From NCBI GenBank assembly GCA_002448445.1, contig DJYC01000069.1:1-61364 (forward strand): a stretch of 61,364 nt of DNA. Reading direction: 5' to 3'. The position numbers and the translations under genes were made by a program. Positions 53,934 through 61,278 of the stretch are shown here, in pieces (position 1 is the stretch's first letter; every line of letters starts with the position of its first letter). Below the pieces are notes generated by a model. It worked only from the letters and a program-made list of their open reading frames with translations, made no database searches and was not told the origin of the DNA. The stretch is from Treponema sp. UBA6988 (GTDB lineage: Bacteria > Spirochaetota > Spirochaetia > Treponematales > Treponemataceae).

Positions 53934-54140
53934 TCATAACTTATCATTAAAACTCACTATATCACCGACATCACATTTTAAGGCATTACAAATCTTTTCA
54001 AGGCTTTCCATTGCTATATACTGGTTATTCCCCATTCTAGCAATAATGTTTGAGGTTACACCGGCTTCTTTTATCAAATCAGTCTTCTTTAAATTTTTAT
54101 CAATTAAGAGTTTCCAAAGCTTTTTATAACTTACAGCCAT
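53934..54140 (-). CDS. Cro/CI-type HTH regulator of the helicase operon
   Basis: 68 residues: YKKLWKLLIDKNLKKTDLIKEAGVTSNIIARMGNNQYIAMESLEKICNALKCDVGDIVSF is a compact XRE helix-turn-helix. First gene of the HTH / small protein / helicase / Nudix operon, 72 nt before the next gene. It probably represses its own promoter, where three copies of AATATC (54142, 54170, 54191) surround the -35/-10 elements. Confidence 0.88.
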   Translation of the reverse strand: MAVSYKKLWKLLIDKNLKKTDLIKEAGVTSNIIARMGNNQYIAMESLEKICNALKCDVGDIVSFNDKL

Positions 54141-54158
54141 AAATATCCATCCGTCATA

Positions 54159-54187
54159 ATGATAGTGTAAATATCTTTTTTTTTCAA
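54159..54187 (-). promoter_or_regulatory. Promoter of the HTH-helicase operon with AATATC direct repeats
   Basis: Minus strand: -35 TTGAAA, 17-nt spacer, -10 TATCAT. AATATC occurs downstream of, within and upstream of the promoter, fitting an autoregulatory operator. Confidence 0.5.
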
Positions 54188-54227
54188 TAAAATATCATGT
54201 TTGTGGTATGCAATTTTTTTTATTCTA

Positions 54228-54236
54228 TGCTATAAT
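54228..54236 (+). promoter_or_regulatory. Extended -10 promoter of the ImmA/IrrE gene
   Basis: TGCTATAAT ends 6 nt before ATG 54243; no Shine-Dalgarno is present and the -35 region is poor, as expected for an extended -10, probably leaderless transcript. Confidence 0.5.
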
Positions 54237-54242
54237 GATTTT

Positions 54243-55367
54243 ATGGCTATGGCTAGAATCAGACTTGATGTAAATAAATCTGTTTTCTCTTGGGCAATTG
54301 CCCGTGCAGGCTACACTGAAAGTGATGCCGTAAAGTCATATCCCAAATTTGTGCAATGGAAAAATGGCGAAATTTATGCAACACCAAAACAGCTTAAAGA
54401 CTTTTCAAACAAGTTTCATTTTCCATTCGGCTATTTTTTCTTGAAAGAACTTCCTGTACAGGCTGATACAATTCCTTTCTTTCGTAGTTTTGAAGAATCT
54501 ACGGCAATGGAAGATTTTAACATCCGTGAATTAATAAAACTTCTCCAAGAGAGGCAGGAATGGGTTGCTGATTATATAAAAACAAACGGTGTTGAGCCTA
54601 ATGAAGCAGTTGGACTTTTTAAAAATGAAAATAACCCGCAAATCATTAAAAACGGAATCTTGAAGTTTTTAAAACTTAATGACGGCTGGCAATTTGTTTT
54701 TAATAAAACTGAGCAAGCAATCAAACACATAGTTTCTATTTTAGAAGAAAATAACATATTCGTTACATTTAATAGCGTAGTAAACTTTGATGCTCATAGA
54801 CCTATTCCAGTAAAACTCTGTCGCGGTTTTTGCCTTGTAAATAATTATGCACCATTTATTTTTGTAAATAGCGGAGACAGCAAAAAAGCACAACTTTTTA
54901 CACTAATTCATGAACTTGCTCATATATTTATTTCATTCTCTTCTGGTTTTGGCGATTTTGAAACTGATAAAATTAACAATGCAAAGGAACGGCTTTGTGA
55001 CAAAATTGCAGCAGAATTTCTTGTTCCCGAAGATATATTTTTAGACTATGTAAGGACAAAAACAACAGAAGAACTCTCTGCTTTATTTAAAGTCAGTGAA
55101 ATCGTCATTTTAAGACGGAAACTTGATTTAGGACTTATTTCTAAAGACTCATTTTTTAGACAGTATAATCAACTGCCAAAAATAGTAAAAAAGCTTTCTG
55201 GCGGTGGTGATTTTTATCTTAGTGCTCCAAACAAAATCAGTGGAAAATTCTTAAGATGCTTGAATAATGCAATGATGGAAAGAAAACTTACTCCTATGGA
55301 AGCCTATCATTTGGCTGGGGTAAAAGGTGATACATTTGCTAGATTAACAGCTGGAGTTTTATCATGA
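54243..55367 (+). CDS. ImmA/IrrE metallopeptidase-domain antitoxin-like protein
   Basis: 374 residues (or 372 from the second ATG). An N-terminal XRE-related region (ARIRLDVNKSVFSWAIARAG, about 1-70) precedes the ImmA/IrrE-type zinc protease domain with LFTLIHELAHIF (HExxH at about 223) and a downstream DKIAAEFLVP metal-ligand segment. A C-terminal region follows, ending AYHLAGVKGDTFARLTAGVL. In this family the protease-regulator is paired with a DUF4411 PIN-like protein; here that gene follows with a 4-nt overlap. AT-rich, and divergent from the HTH-helicase operon. Confidence 0.9.
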   Translation: MAMARIRLDVNKSVFSWAIARAGYTESDAVKSYPKFVQWKNGEIYATPKQLKDFSNKFHFPFGYFFLKELPVQADTIPFFRSFEESTAMEDFNIRELIKLLQERQEWVADYIKTNGVEPNEAVGLFKNENNPQIIKNGILKFLKLNDGWQFVFNKTEQAIKHIVSILEENNIFVTFNSVVNFDAHRPIPVKLCRGFCLVNNYAPFIFVNSGDSKKAQLFTLIHELAHIFISFSSGFGDFETDKINNAKERLCDKIAAEFLVPEDIFLDYVRTKTTEELSALFKVSEIVILRRKLDLGLISKDSFFRQYNQLPKIVKKLSGGGDFYLSAPNKISGKFLRCLNNAMMERKLTPMEAYHLAGVKGDTFARLTAGVLS

Positions 55368-55861
55368 TTTACCTTGTTGATTCCAGTTGCTTAATGACAG
55401 CATCCAGAGTTTCTTATCCTATTGATATAGCCGTTTCGTTTTGGGATAAAGTTTCTGAACTTGCACAGTCTCATGCCTTCTACAGCATAGATAAAGTAAA
55501 AGATGAAATCAAAATTAATGATGACTTGCTGACAAATTGGTGTAACAATAATCTTCCTGAAGATTTCTTCATATCCACAGAAACTGAAGAAGTTTATGCT
55601 AAGTATGCAGAATTAGTTAATTGGGCGCAGGCAAAAGGTATTAAACAGTCGGGTGTAGATAAATTTATAGCAGCTGACAAGGCAGATATTTATTTTGTTG
55701 CTCTTGCTTCCTTAGCACCTGAGAATTACACAATTGTTACACAAGAAGTGTCTGCTTCAGATTCAAAAAAAGATATAAAGCTTCCTGATGCTTGTTCAGC
55801 TTTTAATATTCGTTCTATTAATTTTATTCAAATGCTTAGAGAATTGAAAGTTCAATTCTAA
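55364..55861 (+). CDS. DUF4411 PIN-like protein, toxin candidate
   Basis: 165 residues with the DUF4411 pattern: MIYLVDSSCLMTA (acidic Asp 6), AHAFYSIDKVKDEI-like segment, GVDKFIAADKADIYFVALASL (acidic residues) and KLPDACSAFNI near the end. PIN-like folds are usually RNases. The start overlaps the ImmA/IrrE gene stop (ATGA), so the pair behaves as a toxin-antitoxin style operon. Confidence 0.88.
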   Translation: MIYLVDSSCLMTASRVSYPIDIAVSFWDKVSELAQSHAFYSIDKVKDEIKINDDLLTNWCNNNLPEDFFISTETEEVYAKYAELVNWAQAKGIKQSGVDKFIAADKADIYFVALASLAPENYTIVTQEVSASDSKKDIKLPDACSAFNIRSINFIQMLRELKVQF

Positions 55862-55912
55862 TATGGTTCTAAACTCCGCCATTTCTAAGCATATTGTTTT
55901 TTATCAAGATAC

Positions 55913-56000
55913 CATTTTCCCTCCGTCAAGATAACCTCACCTCATTTATCAAGACCGCCCCAACCGTCCGTCTTGATAATCTCCCCGGATTCATCAAGAT
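55913..56000. repeat. Cluster of ATCAAGA motifs with a 10-bp inverted repeat
   Basis: Five copies of (T)ATCAAGA or a close variant in 88 bp. The third and fourth form a perfect inverted repeat, TTATCAAGAC (55946-55955) and GTCTTGATAA (55970-55979). Nothing else is seen in the 350-bp gap after the DUF4411 gene except the terminator of the HU gene. Could be an operator cluster or a termination hairpin for the DUF4411 operon. Confidence 0.5.
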
Positions 56001-56075
56001 GAAATCTCCCAAATCCCCCGATAAATCCGCATAAATCGCCGCAAATTCGGGATGAATCCGCAACAAAACCGGGAT

Positions 56076-56117
56076 AAAAAAAAGGAGGCCGGCACGCCAA
56101 AAAAAGTGCCGGTCTCC
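56076..56117 (-). terminator. Terminator of the HU-family gene
   Basis: GGAGGCCGGCAC pairs with GTGCCGGTCTCC (one mismatch) around a 10-nt loop; on the minus strand eight T follow. Confidence 0.85.
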
Positions 56118-56214
56118 CAAAAATTGTTTTTCATAACGGAATGTCCTTTCCGGTTTTTACCGGGCTTTTGTCATAAACCCATCCGCCGTTATCCGGTTGG
56201 GCTTACCAGTTCAT

Positions 56215-56658
56215 TCAGTCGCCTGTACCGGTTGGTTCAAGCACTTCATCTGTAATGTACTTGGCGTCAAGCTTTACGTACTCAGGCTTTTCGAGTTTTG
56301 CATTGAGCATTGTGTCCGGTGTGTACATTACCCTTACACCAGCAATGTCGTTTGCAGTAACTTCGCTTGCCTTTTCGTGGCCCTTGCATGCCGCAGCATT
56401 CTTAAGGCCAAGCTTAAAGATTCCAAAGCTGTCCAGCCTTACCTTGTAGCCGAGCATCATGTACTTGGGCACGGTAAGGAGCAGGCTTCTTATTACGCCT
56501 ATTACTTCCGTTGGCGTGAGCGTAGTGCTTGAAGATATTTCCTCCGCAAGCTGGTTCACTCCAATCTCTGCAATATAAGCAGGGGCAGGATAAAACTTGC
56601 CTTCTGCTTCCAAATCACGCGGGTTGAGCCGCTTTCTACTAACAAATGGAACAGCCAT
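56215..56658 (-). CDS. HU-family (HU-HIG type) DNA-binding protein
   Basis: 147 residues from ATG 56658, which has AGGAGGTG 6 nt upstream; the longer frame is not used. Bacterial histone-like fold of the Bacteroides-type 'HU-HIG' variety: FVSRKRLNPRDLEAEGKFYPAPAY, ELAEEISSSTTLTPTEVIGVIRSLL, then LGYKVRLDSFGIFKLGL, and a C-terminal extension with VTANDIAGVRVMYTP. Likely nucleoid or phage/mobile-element-associated. It has its own promoter with a leader of about 160 nt and a strong terminator, and is divergent from the AAA ATPase. Confidence 0.88.
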   Translation of the reverse strand: MAVPFVSRKRLNPRDLEAEGKFYPAPAYIAEIGVNQLAEEISSSTTLTPTEVIGVIRSLLLTVPKYMMLGYKVRLDSFGIFKLGLKNAAACKGHEKASEVTANDIAGVRVMYTPDTMLNAKLEKPEYVKLDAKYITDEVLEPTGTGD

Positions 56659-56793
56659 AACTGCACCTCCTGTAAATAACTCAAACTGTTTTGCATTCCT
56701 TGGACAGGCAGTACAACCTGGTTCAACGAACGCTCGACTTGTACCGTTTTTGGCTGCAAAATCCAGTCCTAATAAGACAAAAATAGGTAAAAC

Positions 56794-56878
56794 ATTCGAT
56801 ATTTTCACCCGTTCTGACACTTTCACTATACACCAAATTAAATTTAAAGTCAAATTTTATTCGAAATTTTCACCCATT
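56794..56878. promoter_or_regulatory. 20-bp direct repeats flanking the HU promoter
   Basis: ATTCGATATTTTCACCCGTT (56794-56813) and ATTCGAAATTTTCACCCATT (56859-56878), 18 of 20 identical. One lies at the expected transcription start, the other just upstream of the -35. Spaced 65 nt, about six helical turns. Candidate paired operator. Confidence 0.6.
56825..56853 (-). promoter_or_regulatory. Promoter of the HU-family gene
   Basis: Minus strand: -35 TTGACT, 17-nt spacer, -10 TATAGT; predicted start near 56818, giving a leader of about 160 nt. Confidence 0.65.
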
Positions 56879-56892
56879 TTTATAAGTTTTTG

Positions 56893-56921
56893 TTGAATTA
56901 TACCGACAATAGCTGTATAAT
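56893..56921 (+). promoter_or_regulatory. Promoter of the AAA ATPase gene
   Basis: -35 TTGAAT, 17-nt spacer, -10 TATAAT preceded by TG; start near 56928, 35 nt before the ATG. Confidence 0.7.
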
Positions 56922-56943
56922 CTCGTTATAAGCGAGAGATTAT
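56917..56943. promoter_or_regulatory. Inverted-repeat operator over the AAA ATPase start
   Basis: ATAATCTC (56917-56924) and GAGATTAT (56936-56943), perfect 8-bp arms that overlap the -10 and cover the predicted transcription start. Confidence 0.6.
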
Positions 56944-56962
56944 TAACCATCAAGGAATAAAT

Positions 56963-58360
56963 ATGCTAGTAAATTTCAGCGTCACCAATTTTTTGTCCTT
57001 TAACCAGAAGACCACCTTTAAGATGGAAAGCGGGCGCGTTACAAAAAAGCCGGACCACTTGCTTGAAGACGGCGACACGGGAAAGAGCCTCCTGAAGTTT
57101 TCCGCAATGTTCGGCAAAAACGGAGCGGGAAAGACAAACTTTGTAAGAGCCGTTGCAACCTTGCGCAACTTCGTTCTTGCGGGAAGGCTTCCCCAAAGGG
57201 CAGCTGAACTCTGGTGCAAAATCAATGACAAAAACGAAGGCTGGCCTACGGACTTTGAAATTGCCTTTATTGCCGACAAAAATCTCTACGAATACAGAAT
57301 ATCTCTTGTACTTGCGACCGGAATCATCACAAAAGAAGAATTGGTTCATGTGGTGGGAAACAGGCACACAAAACTTTTCTACAAAGAAAGCCCCCAAAGC
57401 CCCTACGTTTTTCACCATTCAATAAAGGGGCCAAACAAGGACATTGAGGTTCTAAGCCGCACTTTTGCCATGAGCGGAAAGCCCTTCCTATTCAGCATAA
57501 ACCACAACACGGCAGGATTTTTTGCAACAAACAAAGAGGCCCTTGCCCTTCAAAAGGCATTCCTCTGGTTCAAGGACACCCTCGAAGTAATTTTCCCCGA
57601 CCAGCCATTGCAGGAAACATCTTTGCTGCGGTATGAAATTTGCAAGGATGAGTTTGCCCAGCTGCTAAAGGATTTTGATACGGGAATCGAAGGAATAGGG
57701 CTTGAGCCCGTAAGCAGGGAAAAGGTTTTTGAGACGCTTGATTTGCGCACCCAGCAGAAGCTTAACCTTGAGATGGCTCTGGTAAGCCCCATCATTCAGT
57801 TTTCTCAGCTGCCAGTCCAGATGGGACTGCCCGCAAATACCCAAGGGCAAACAACAAATTTCTATGCAACCGTAATCAGAAGCCGGAGGAACATTTTTAT
57901 CATCACAATGGAAAAAGACAAGGTCTTCCATTTTTATGCGGTAAAATTTGTCCACAACCTTGGCGGAAAGGAAATTGAATTCAGCATGGAAAGCGAGAGC
58001 GACGGAACCCACCGCCTCTTCCAGCTTTTGGAAATCCTCATCAGCAAAAAAGAAAAGGTGTACATAATGGATGAAATAAACCGCAGCCTTCACCCCAAGC
58101 TTACGGTTCAGTTCGTTAAGAAATATTTTTTGAACGCAAAAGACAGGAGAATCCAGCTTGTGACAACCACCCACGAAAGCCGCCTCATGAGCCACGACAT
58201 AGTTCGCCGGGACGAAATCTGGATTGCAGACAAGAACGATGACGACAGCACGAAACTTTTCAGTCTTGAGGACGAGCAGGTGCGTATAGACAAGGTGCTT
58301 GACCAGAACTACATGGACAACGTGTGGGGAGGAGTTCCTGTGTTTAAGGATGCGGAATAG
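56963..58360 (+). CDS. AAA family ATPase (AAA_15/OLD-like)
   Basis: 465 residues. FSVTNFLSFNQKTTFKM, Walker A FGKNGAGKTNF (about 50-60), Walker B region KVYIMDEINRSLHPKLTVQF (about 366-385) and TTTHESRLM are the pattern of ABC-like AAA ATPases in abortive-infection and anti-phage modules such as RloA, AbiL-type or Septu ATPases. These usually act with a second gene (RloB or a nuclease). None follows here: the next 380 bp hold only a truncated UPF0175-like ORF on the other strand. AAGGA is 7 nt before the ATG. Tight promoter/operator overlap suggests repression. Confidence 0.88.
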   Translation: MLVNFSVTNFLSFNQKTTFKMESGRVTKKPDHLLEDGDTGKSLLKFSAMFGKNGAGKTNFVRAVATLRNFVLAGRLPQRAAELWCKINDKNEGWPTDFEIAFIADKNLYEYRISLVLATGIITKEELVHVVGNRHTKLFYKESPQSPYVFHHSIKGPNKDIEVLSRTFAMSGKPFLFSINHNTAGFFATNKEALALQKAFLWFKDTLEVIFPDQPLQETSLLRYEICKDEFAQLLKDFDTGIEGIGLEPVSREKVFETLDLRTQQKLNLEMALVSPIIQFSQLPVQMGLPANTQGQTTNFYATVIRSRRNIFIITMEKDKVFHFYAVKFVHNLGGKEIEFSMESESDGTHRLFQLLEILISKKEKVYIMDEINRSLHPKLTVQFVKKYFLNAKDRRIQLVTTTHESRLMSHDIVRRDEIWIADKNDDDSTKLFSLEDEQVRIDKVLDQNYMDNVWGGVPVFKDAE

Positions 58361-58380
58361 ACAGAGCCTAAACTTTTGTG

Positions 58381-58521
58381 TTATTTATAACCAATTGAGA
58401 CATGATGGCGAGTGTAGTAATCAAGTGCAATCAATTTTCGGGCATAATCATTGACTTGTTTGGTTCTTATGTGAGTGTCATACAAAACAGCTTCTGGTAT
58501 TTGAATTGTGACTCGGCACAT
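58381..58521 (-). CDS. Short UPF0175-like (antitoxin-type) protein, C-terminally truncated
   Basis: 46 residues: MCRVTIQIPEAVLYDTHIRT, then ARKLIALDYYTRHHVSIGYK and stop. The strand-helix-helix start and the VSIGY motif match the N-terminal half of UPF0175 proteins, small antitoxin-like DNA-binding proteins of about 70-90 residues, which normally continue GYCAELAG... The stop right after GYK removes the second half. AGAAGGTG sits 7 nt before the ATG, so it may still be translated. Recent nonsense or deletion, or a short natural variant. Confidence 0.55.
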   Translation of the reverse strand: MCRVTIQIPEAVLYDTHIRTKQVNDYARKLIALDYYTRHHVSIGYK

Positions 58522-58611
58522 AATTACACCTTCTGAAAAAATATTCTAGCATAAGTTTCTTTTTCCTTCCACAGAGTTATCCGATTTTTTGCGCCGTAAT
58601 TTATGCGGTCT

Positions 58612-58741
58612 TCCGGGCTAGGGATTGGAGCCACGCCGGAGGCGGCCACTGGACTGAGCGACCGGTAGGGAGCGAGGGAAGCGGCTGGAGCGACAGCGGA
58701 ATGGCGGAAAGCCCGACCCGCCGCAGGCGGGTAGCCTCCAG
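58612..58741. repeat. GC-rich intergenic element, copy G (divergent type)
   Basis: Between the convergent ends of the AAA ATPase region and the DUF72 gene. It has GGAAAGCCCGACCCGCCGCA with GGCGGGTAGCCTCCAG at the right end, and GGGATTGGAGCC, GGAGGCGGCCAC, GAGCGACCGG upstream. It shares the CCCGCC/GGCGGG hairpin and CCTCCA end with the other copies but not the CCATTGC core, so it is a related type. Confidence 0.6.
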
Positions 58742-58754
58742 ATTTTTAAATTTT

Positions 58755-59552
58755 TTATTCCACCAGTTCCCTCATCCTCTTGGCATTCCTTGCCCCGCTG
58801 CCCTTGGGGTGGTTGTTAAAGTACATCTGCACTTTCCTTCCTTCATGATTTGCCTTGCTTACGATTGGAACAAAGCTTGAAAGTTCACCGTCGGAATAGT
58901 CGTAGCAGTAGCGGGCGTTTCCGTTTGTTGAATTTTCCGTAGCGTTATACCAGGCATTTTGATTCCGGCCATGCAGGCGGATGTAGGCATTGCTTCCTAT
59001 AAATGGGGTTTTTGTTAAAGTGCCGTCGGGAAGTTTTTTAAGCTGGGGCATGTCGCAAAAGGCGATTGATGCATTACGCTTTTGGAGGCCTTCAAAAACT
59101 GATTCGCGGATCCATTCACTGTGGCGGAATTCTATTACAACTGGAAATCCTTCAAATTCGGAGATAAGTTTTGCAAGGTAGATTCTGTTTTCCTTTGTGT
59201 AATGAAAGCTTTGGGGGAACTGGAAGAGGAGTGCGCTCAGGACATCTTTTTGCATAAGGGGATTCAGTGCCAACTTAAAATCCTCCGCTGCCCCTTGCCA
59301 GACTAAGCCAATTTCGTGGGTAAGGAGCCGGTTTGCTTTTACGCTAAAATTCAACTTGCCCTCCGACCGGTCGTAAAAACTGCAAAGCCGCTCCGCCGTA
59401 GGCATGTTGTAAAAGCTGCTGTTCAGCTCCAGGGCATTGAAAACCGTGGAATAATATAGAAGAAAATCTTTGCGCTTTAAATCCTCAGGGTAAAAAACGC
59501 CCTTCCATTCCGGGTAGTCATAGCCACTGGTGCCGATTAGAATGCCGTCCAT
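58755..59552 (-). CDS. DUF72 domain protein (YecE-like)
   Basis: 265 residues with the TIM-barrel-like DUF72 pattern: IGTSGYDYPEWKGVFYPEDLKRKDFLLYYS at the start, FNALELNSSFYNMPTAER, FSVKANRLLTHE, LFQFPQSFHYTKEN, VIEFRHSEWI, and AYIRLHGRN. Widespread family without a firm function; catalytic residues are discussed in the literature only loosely. It follows the SUMF1-like gene by 6 nt and is probably cotranscribed. Confidence 0.93.
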   Translation of the reverse strand: MDGILIGTSGYDYPEWKGVFYPEDLKRKDFLLYYSTVFNALELNSSFYNMPTAERLCSFYDRSEGKLNFSVKANRLLTHEIGLVWQGAAEDFKLALNPLMQKDVLSALLFQFPQSFHYTKENRIYLAKLISEFEGFPVVIEFRHSEWIRESVFEGLQKRNASIAFCDMPQLKKLPDGTLTKTPFIGSNAYIRLHGRNQNAWYNATENSTNGNARYCYDYSDGELSSFVPIVSKANHEGRKVQMYFNNHPKGSGARNAKRMRELVE

Positions 59553-59558
59553 CCTGCG

Positions 59559-61193
59559 CTATTTGTAAGTCCTTACAATGCGGAAGCCAAAGAGGCCTGC
59601 CTTTTCAAAGGGATAGTTGCTGTTGCTTGAATAGCAGGGTTCATAGCTGCTTCTGGAGCTAACGGTATAGTCTACGGTGTCCACGCTGTCCAAGACAGAG
59701 CCACCCCTTCTTACGCGAGATTTTCCTGTAGAAGGTCCGTGGGGGTCTGTCTGGGCTTCCTGGGTGTAGTTGCTGCTCCAGTCCCAGCACCATTCCCAGG
59801 CGCTTCCGCTCATGTCGTAAAGGCCAAGGTCATTGGCTTTTTTTTGTGCCACTACAGGCGCAAATTTGTGCTTCCAGTTTCCGTTATGAATTGCAACTTC
59901 GTTCAGCTTGTCACTGCCGCTGTATTTTGTCTTGCTGTTCTTTACACCGCCGCGGGCTGCAAATTCCCATTCAGCTTCGGTAGGCAGGCGGTAACCGTCT
60001 GCGGTAAAGTCGCAGGTTACGCTGTCCCACATGCTAACGTTGCCGATTACGCTCATGTAGCTGGCAGCTTCCTGGTCACCGTAGGTTGTACCTTCTATCT
60101 TTGTGTAGGGAACTTCGCCCCACTTTGCAGGGTCACTTTCGCCGTTAATCTTGTAGCAGGGAACCCTTCCTTCCAAGAGGCTTAGTTTGTTGCAAAAGTA
60201 AATGGCATCGTACCAGCTTGCATCCTGAACAGGAGTGTCTTCCCCATCTATAAATTCCCCAGATTTTCTTCCAATTACGTCCTTGTACAATTTGTAGGTT
60301 ACTTCCGTTGCCCCCATCTCAAAGTCGCTAAGGGTAACTTGGTGGACAGGCTTTTCGTTTCCGTTTTCTCCGTCATTGCCCATCTGGAAAGTTCCGCCGG
60401 TAACAGTAACCATTCTTTCCAAGGGGGCAAATTTTTCACGGTTGGCCTCAAAAATCTTCTGGTCGTGCTCATGCTTTATGGAGACAACATCTTTTCCGTA
60501 TTCTTCCCCTGAACGGCAGACCCTAAAGCTTATGCTGTCTGACTTTGTTTCTGGAACTGCATGGCCCCTTGTGCTGGCAGACCCGTCCTTTCCGCGGAAA
60601 ATGCGCTCGCTTCCGCTTTCAAAGCCAGATGGATTTATCTGTTCACTTTCTGAATACATTCCGTTGTAGTCGTAGCACCATTCCGCAATTCCGTTGTTGA
60701 TGTTGTCAAAGTGCTCTGCATCGGAAGCCACAAGTTTCTTTTCCTGCTTTGCAACATATTCCCATTCAGCCTCAGTTGGCAGCCTGAATCCGTTTGCGGA
60801 AAAATCGCAGGCAACATTGCTTCCATCCACTTTGTAGCAGGGCTTATAACCGGCCTTTTTGCTAAGCCTGTTGCAGAATTCAATTGCATCAAACCAGGAA
60901 ACGTTTACAAGAGGATCTTCCTGCTGGGGATTTTCCTTGATTTTCATAATTTTTTTGTAAAGTTCCACTGATATTTCGTTTTTGCTCATCTCAAAGCCGC
61001 TGAGAATTACCGTATGAACTGGGATCTCGTTTTCTTCACCGGATTCATTTCCCATATAAAGGACACCGCCCGGCACGCTTACCATAAAAAGATGAATGCC
61101 CTGTTCGTCAAGAGACCTCTTTGCACATGAGCCAAAGCAAAAAAATATTACTGCACACGCAGCCAAAGCAGCTGCAAACCTGATAGTCTTCAT
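59559..61193 (-). CDS. Two-domain SUMF1/FGE-like lipoprotein
   Basis: 544 residues from ATG 61193, which has GAGGA 5 nt upstream; a TTG one codon earlier is less well spaced. Lipoprotein signal ending FFCFGSC. Two formylglycine-generating-enzyme (SUMF1/EgtB/PvdO) domains follow: the first (about 35-230) is shorter (SVPGGVLYMGNESGEENEIPVHTV, GFRLPTEAEWEYVAK), the second (about 260-544) is complete (VTGGTFQMGNDGENGNEKPVHQV, GYRLPTEAEWEFAARGG, DMSGSAWEWCWDW, RVRRGGS, GLFGFRIVR). The active-site Cys pair of true FGE is not seen, so sulfatase activation is unlikely; a binding or surface role is more probable. Paired with DUF72 downstream. Confidence 0.9.
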   Translation of the reverse strand: MKTIRFAAALAACAVIFFCFGSCAKRSLDEQGIHLFMVSVPGGVLYMGNESGEENEIPVHTVILSGFEMSKNEISVELYKKIMKIKENPQQEDPLVNVSWFDAIEFCNRLSKKAGYKPCYKVDGSNVACDFSANGFRLPTEAEWEYVAKQEKKLVASDAEHFDNINNGIAEWCYDYNGMYSESEQINPSGFESGSERIFRGKDGSASTRGHAVPETKSDSISFRVCRSGEEYGKDVVSIKHEHDQKIFEANREKFAPLERMVTVTGGTFQMGNDGENGNEKPVHQVTLSDFEMGATEVTYKLYKDVIGRKSGEFIDGEDTPVQDASWYDAIYFCNKLSLLEGRVPCYKINGESDPAKWGEVPYTKIEGTTYGDQEAASYMSVIGNVSMWDSVTCDFTADGYRLPTEAEWEFAARGGVKNSKTKYSGSDKLNEVAIHNGNWKHKFAPVVAQKKANDLGLYDMSGSAWEWCWDWSSNYTQEAQTDPHGPSTGKSRVRRGGSVLDSVDTVDYTVSSRSSYEPCYSSNSNYPFEKAGLFGFRIVRTYK

Positions 61194-61243
61194 CAAATTC
61201 CTCTCTAGAGCAAATATTATATTATTTGCACAATCCGTACAAG

Positions 61244-61272
61244 TTGTATTTTTTGCAAAAAGTGCATATTAT
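61244..61272 (+). promoter_or_regulatory. Promoter of the radical SAM gene, leaderless
   Basis: -35 TTGTAT, 17-nt spacer, -10 TATTAT. The ATG begins 6 nt after the -10, so the mRNA would start at the start codon. Confidence 0.55.
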
Positions 61273-61278
61273 ATTGTC

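Noticed and set aside
55913..56000. Replication origin (iterons)
   Set aside because: Only five short motifs, no dnaA/rep gene or DnaA boxes nearby; kept only as a possible operator cluster.
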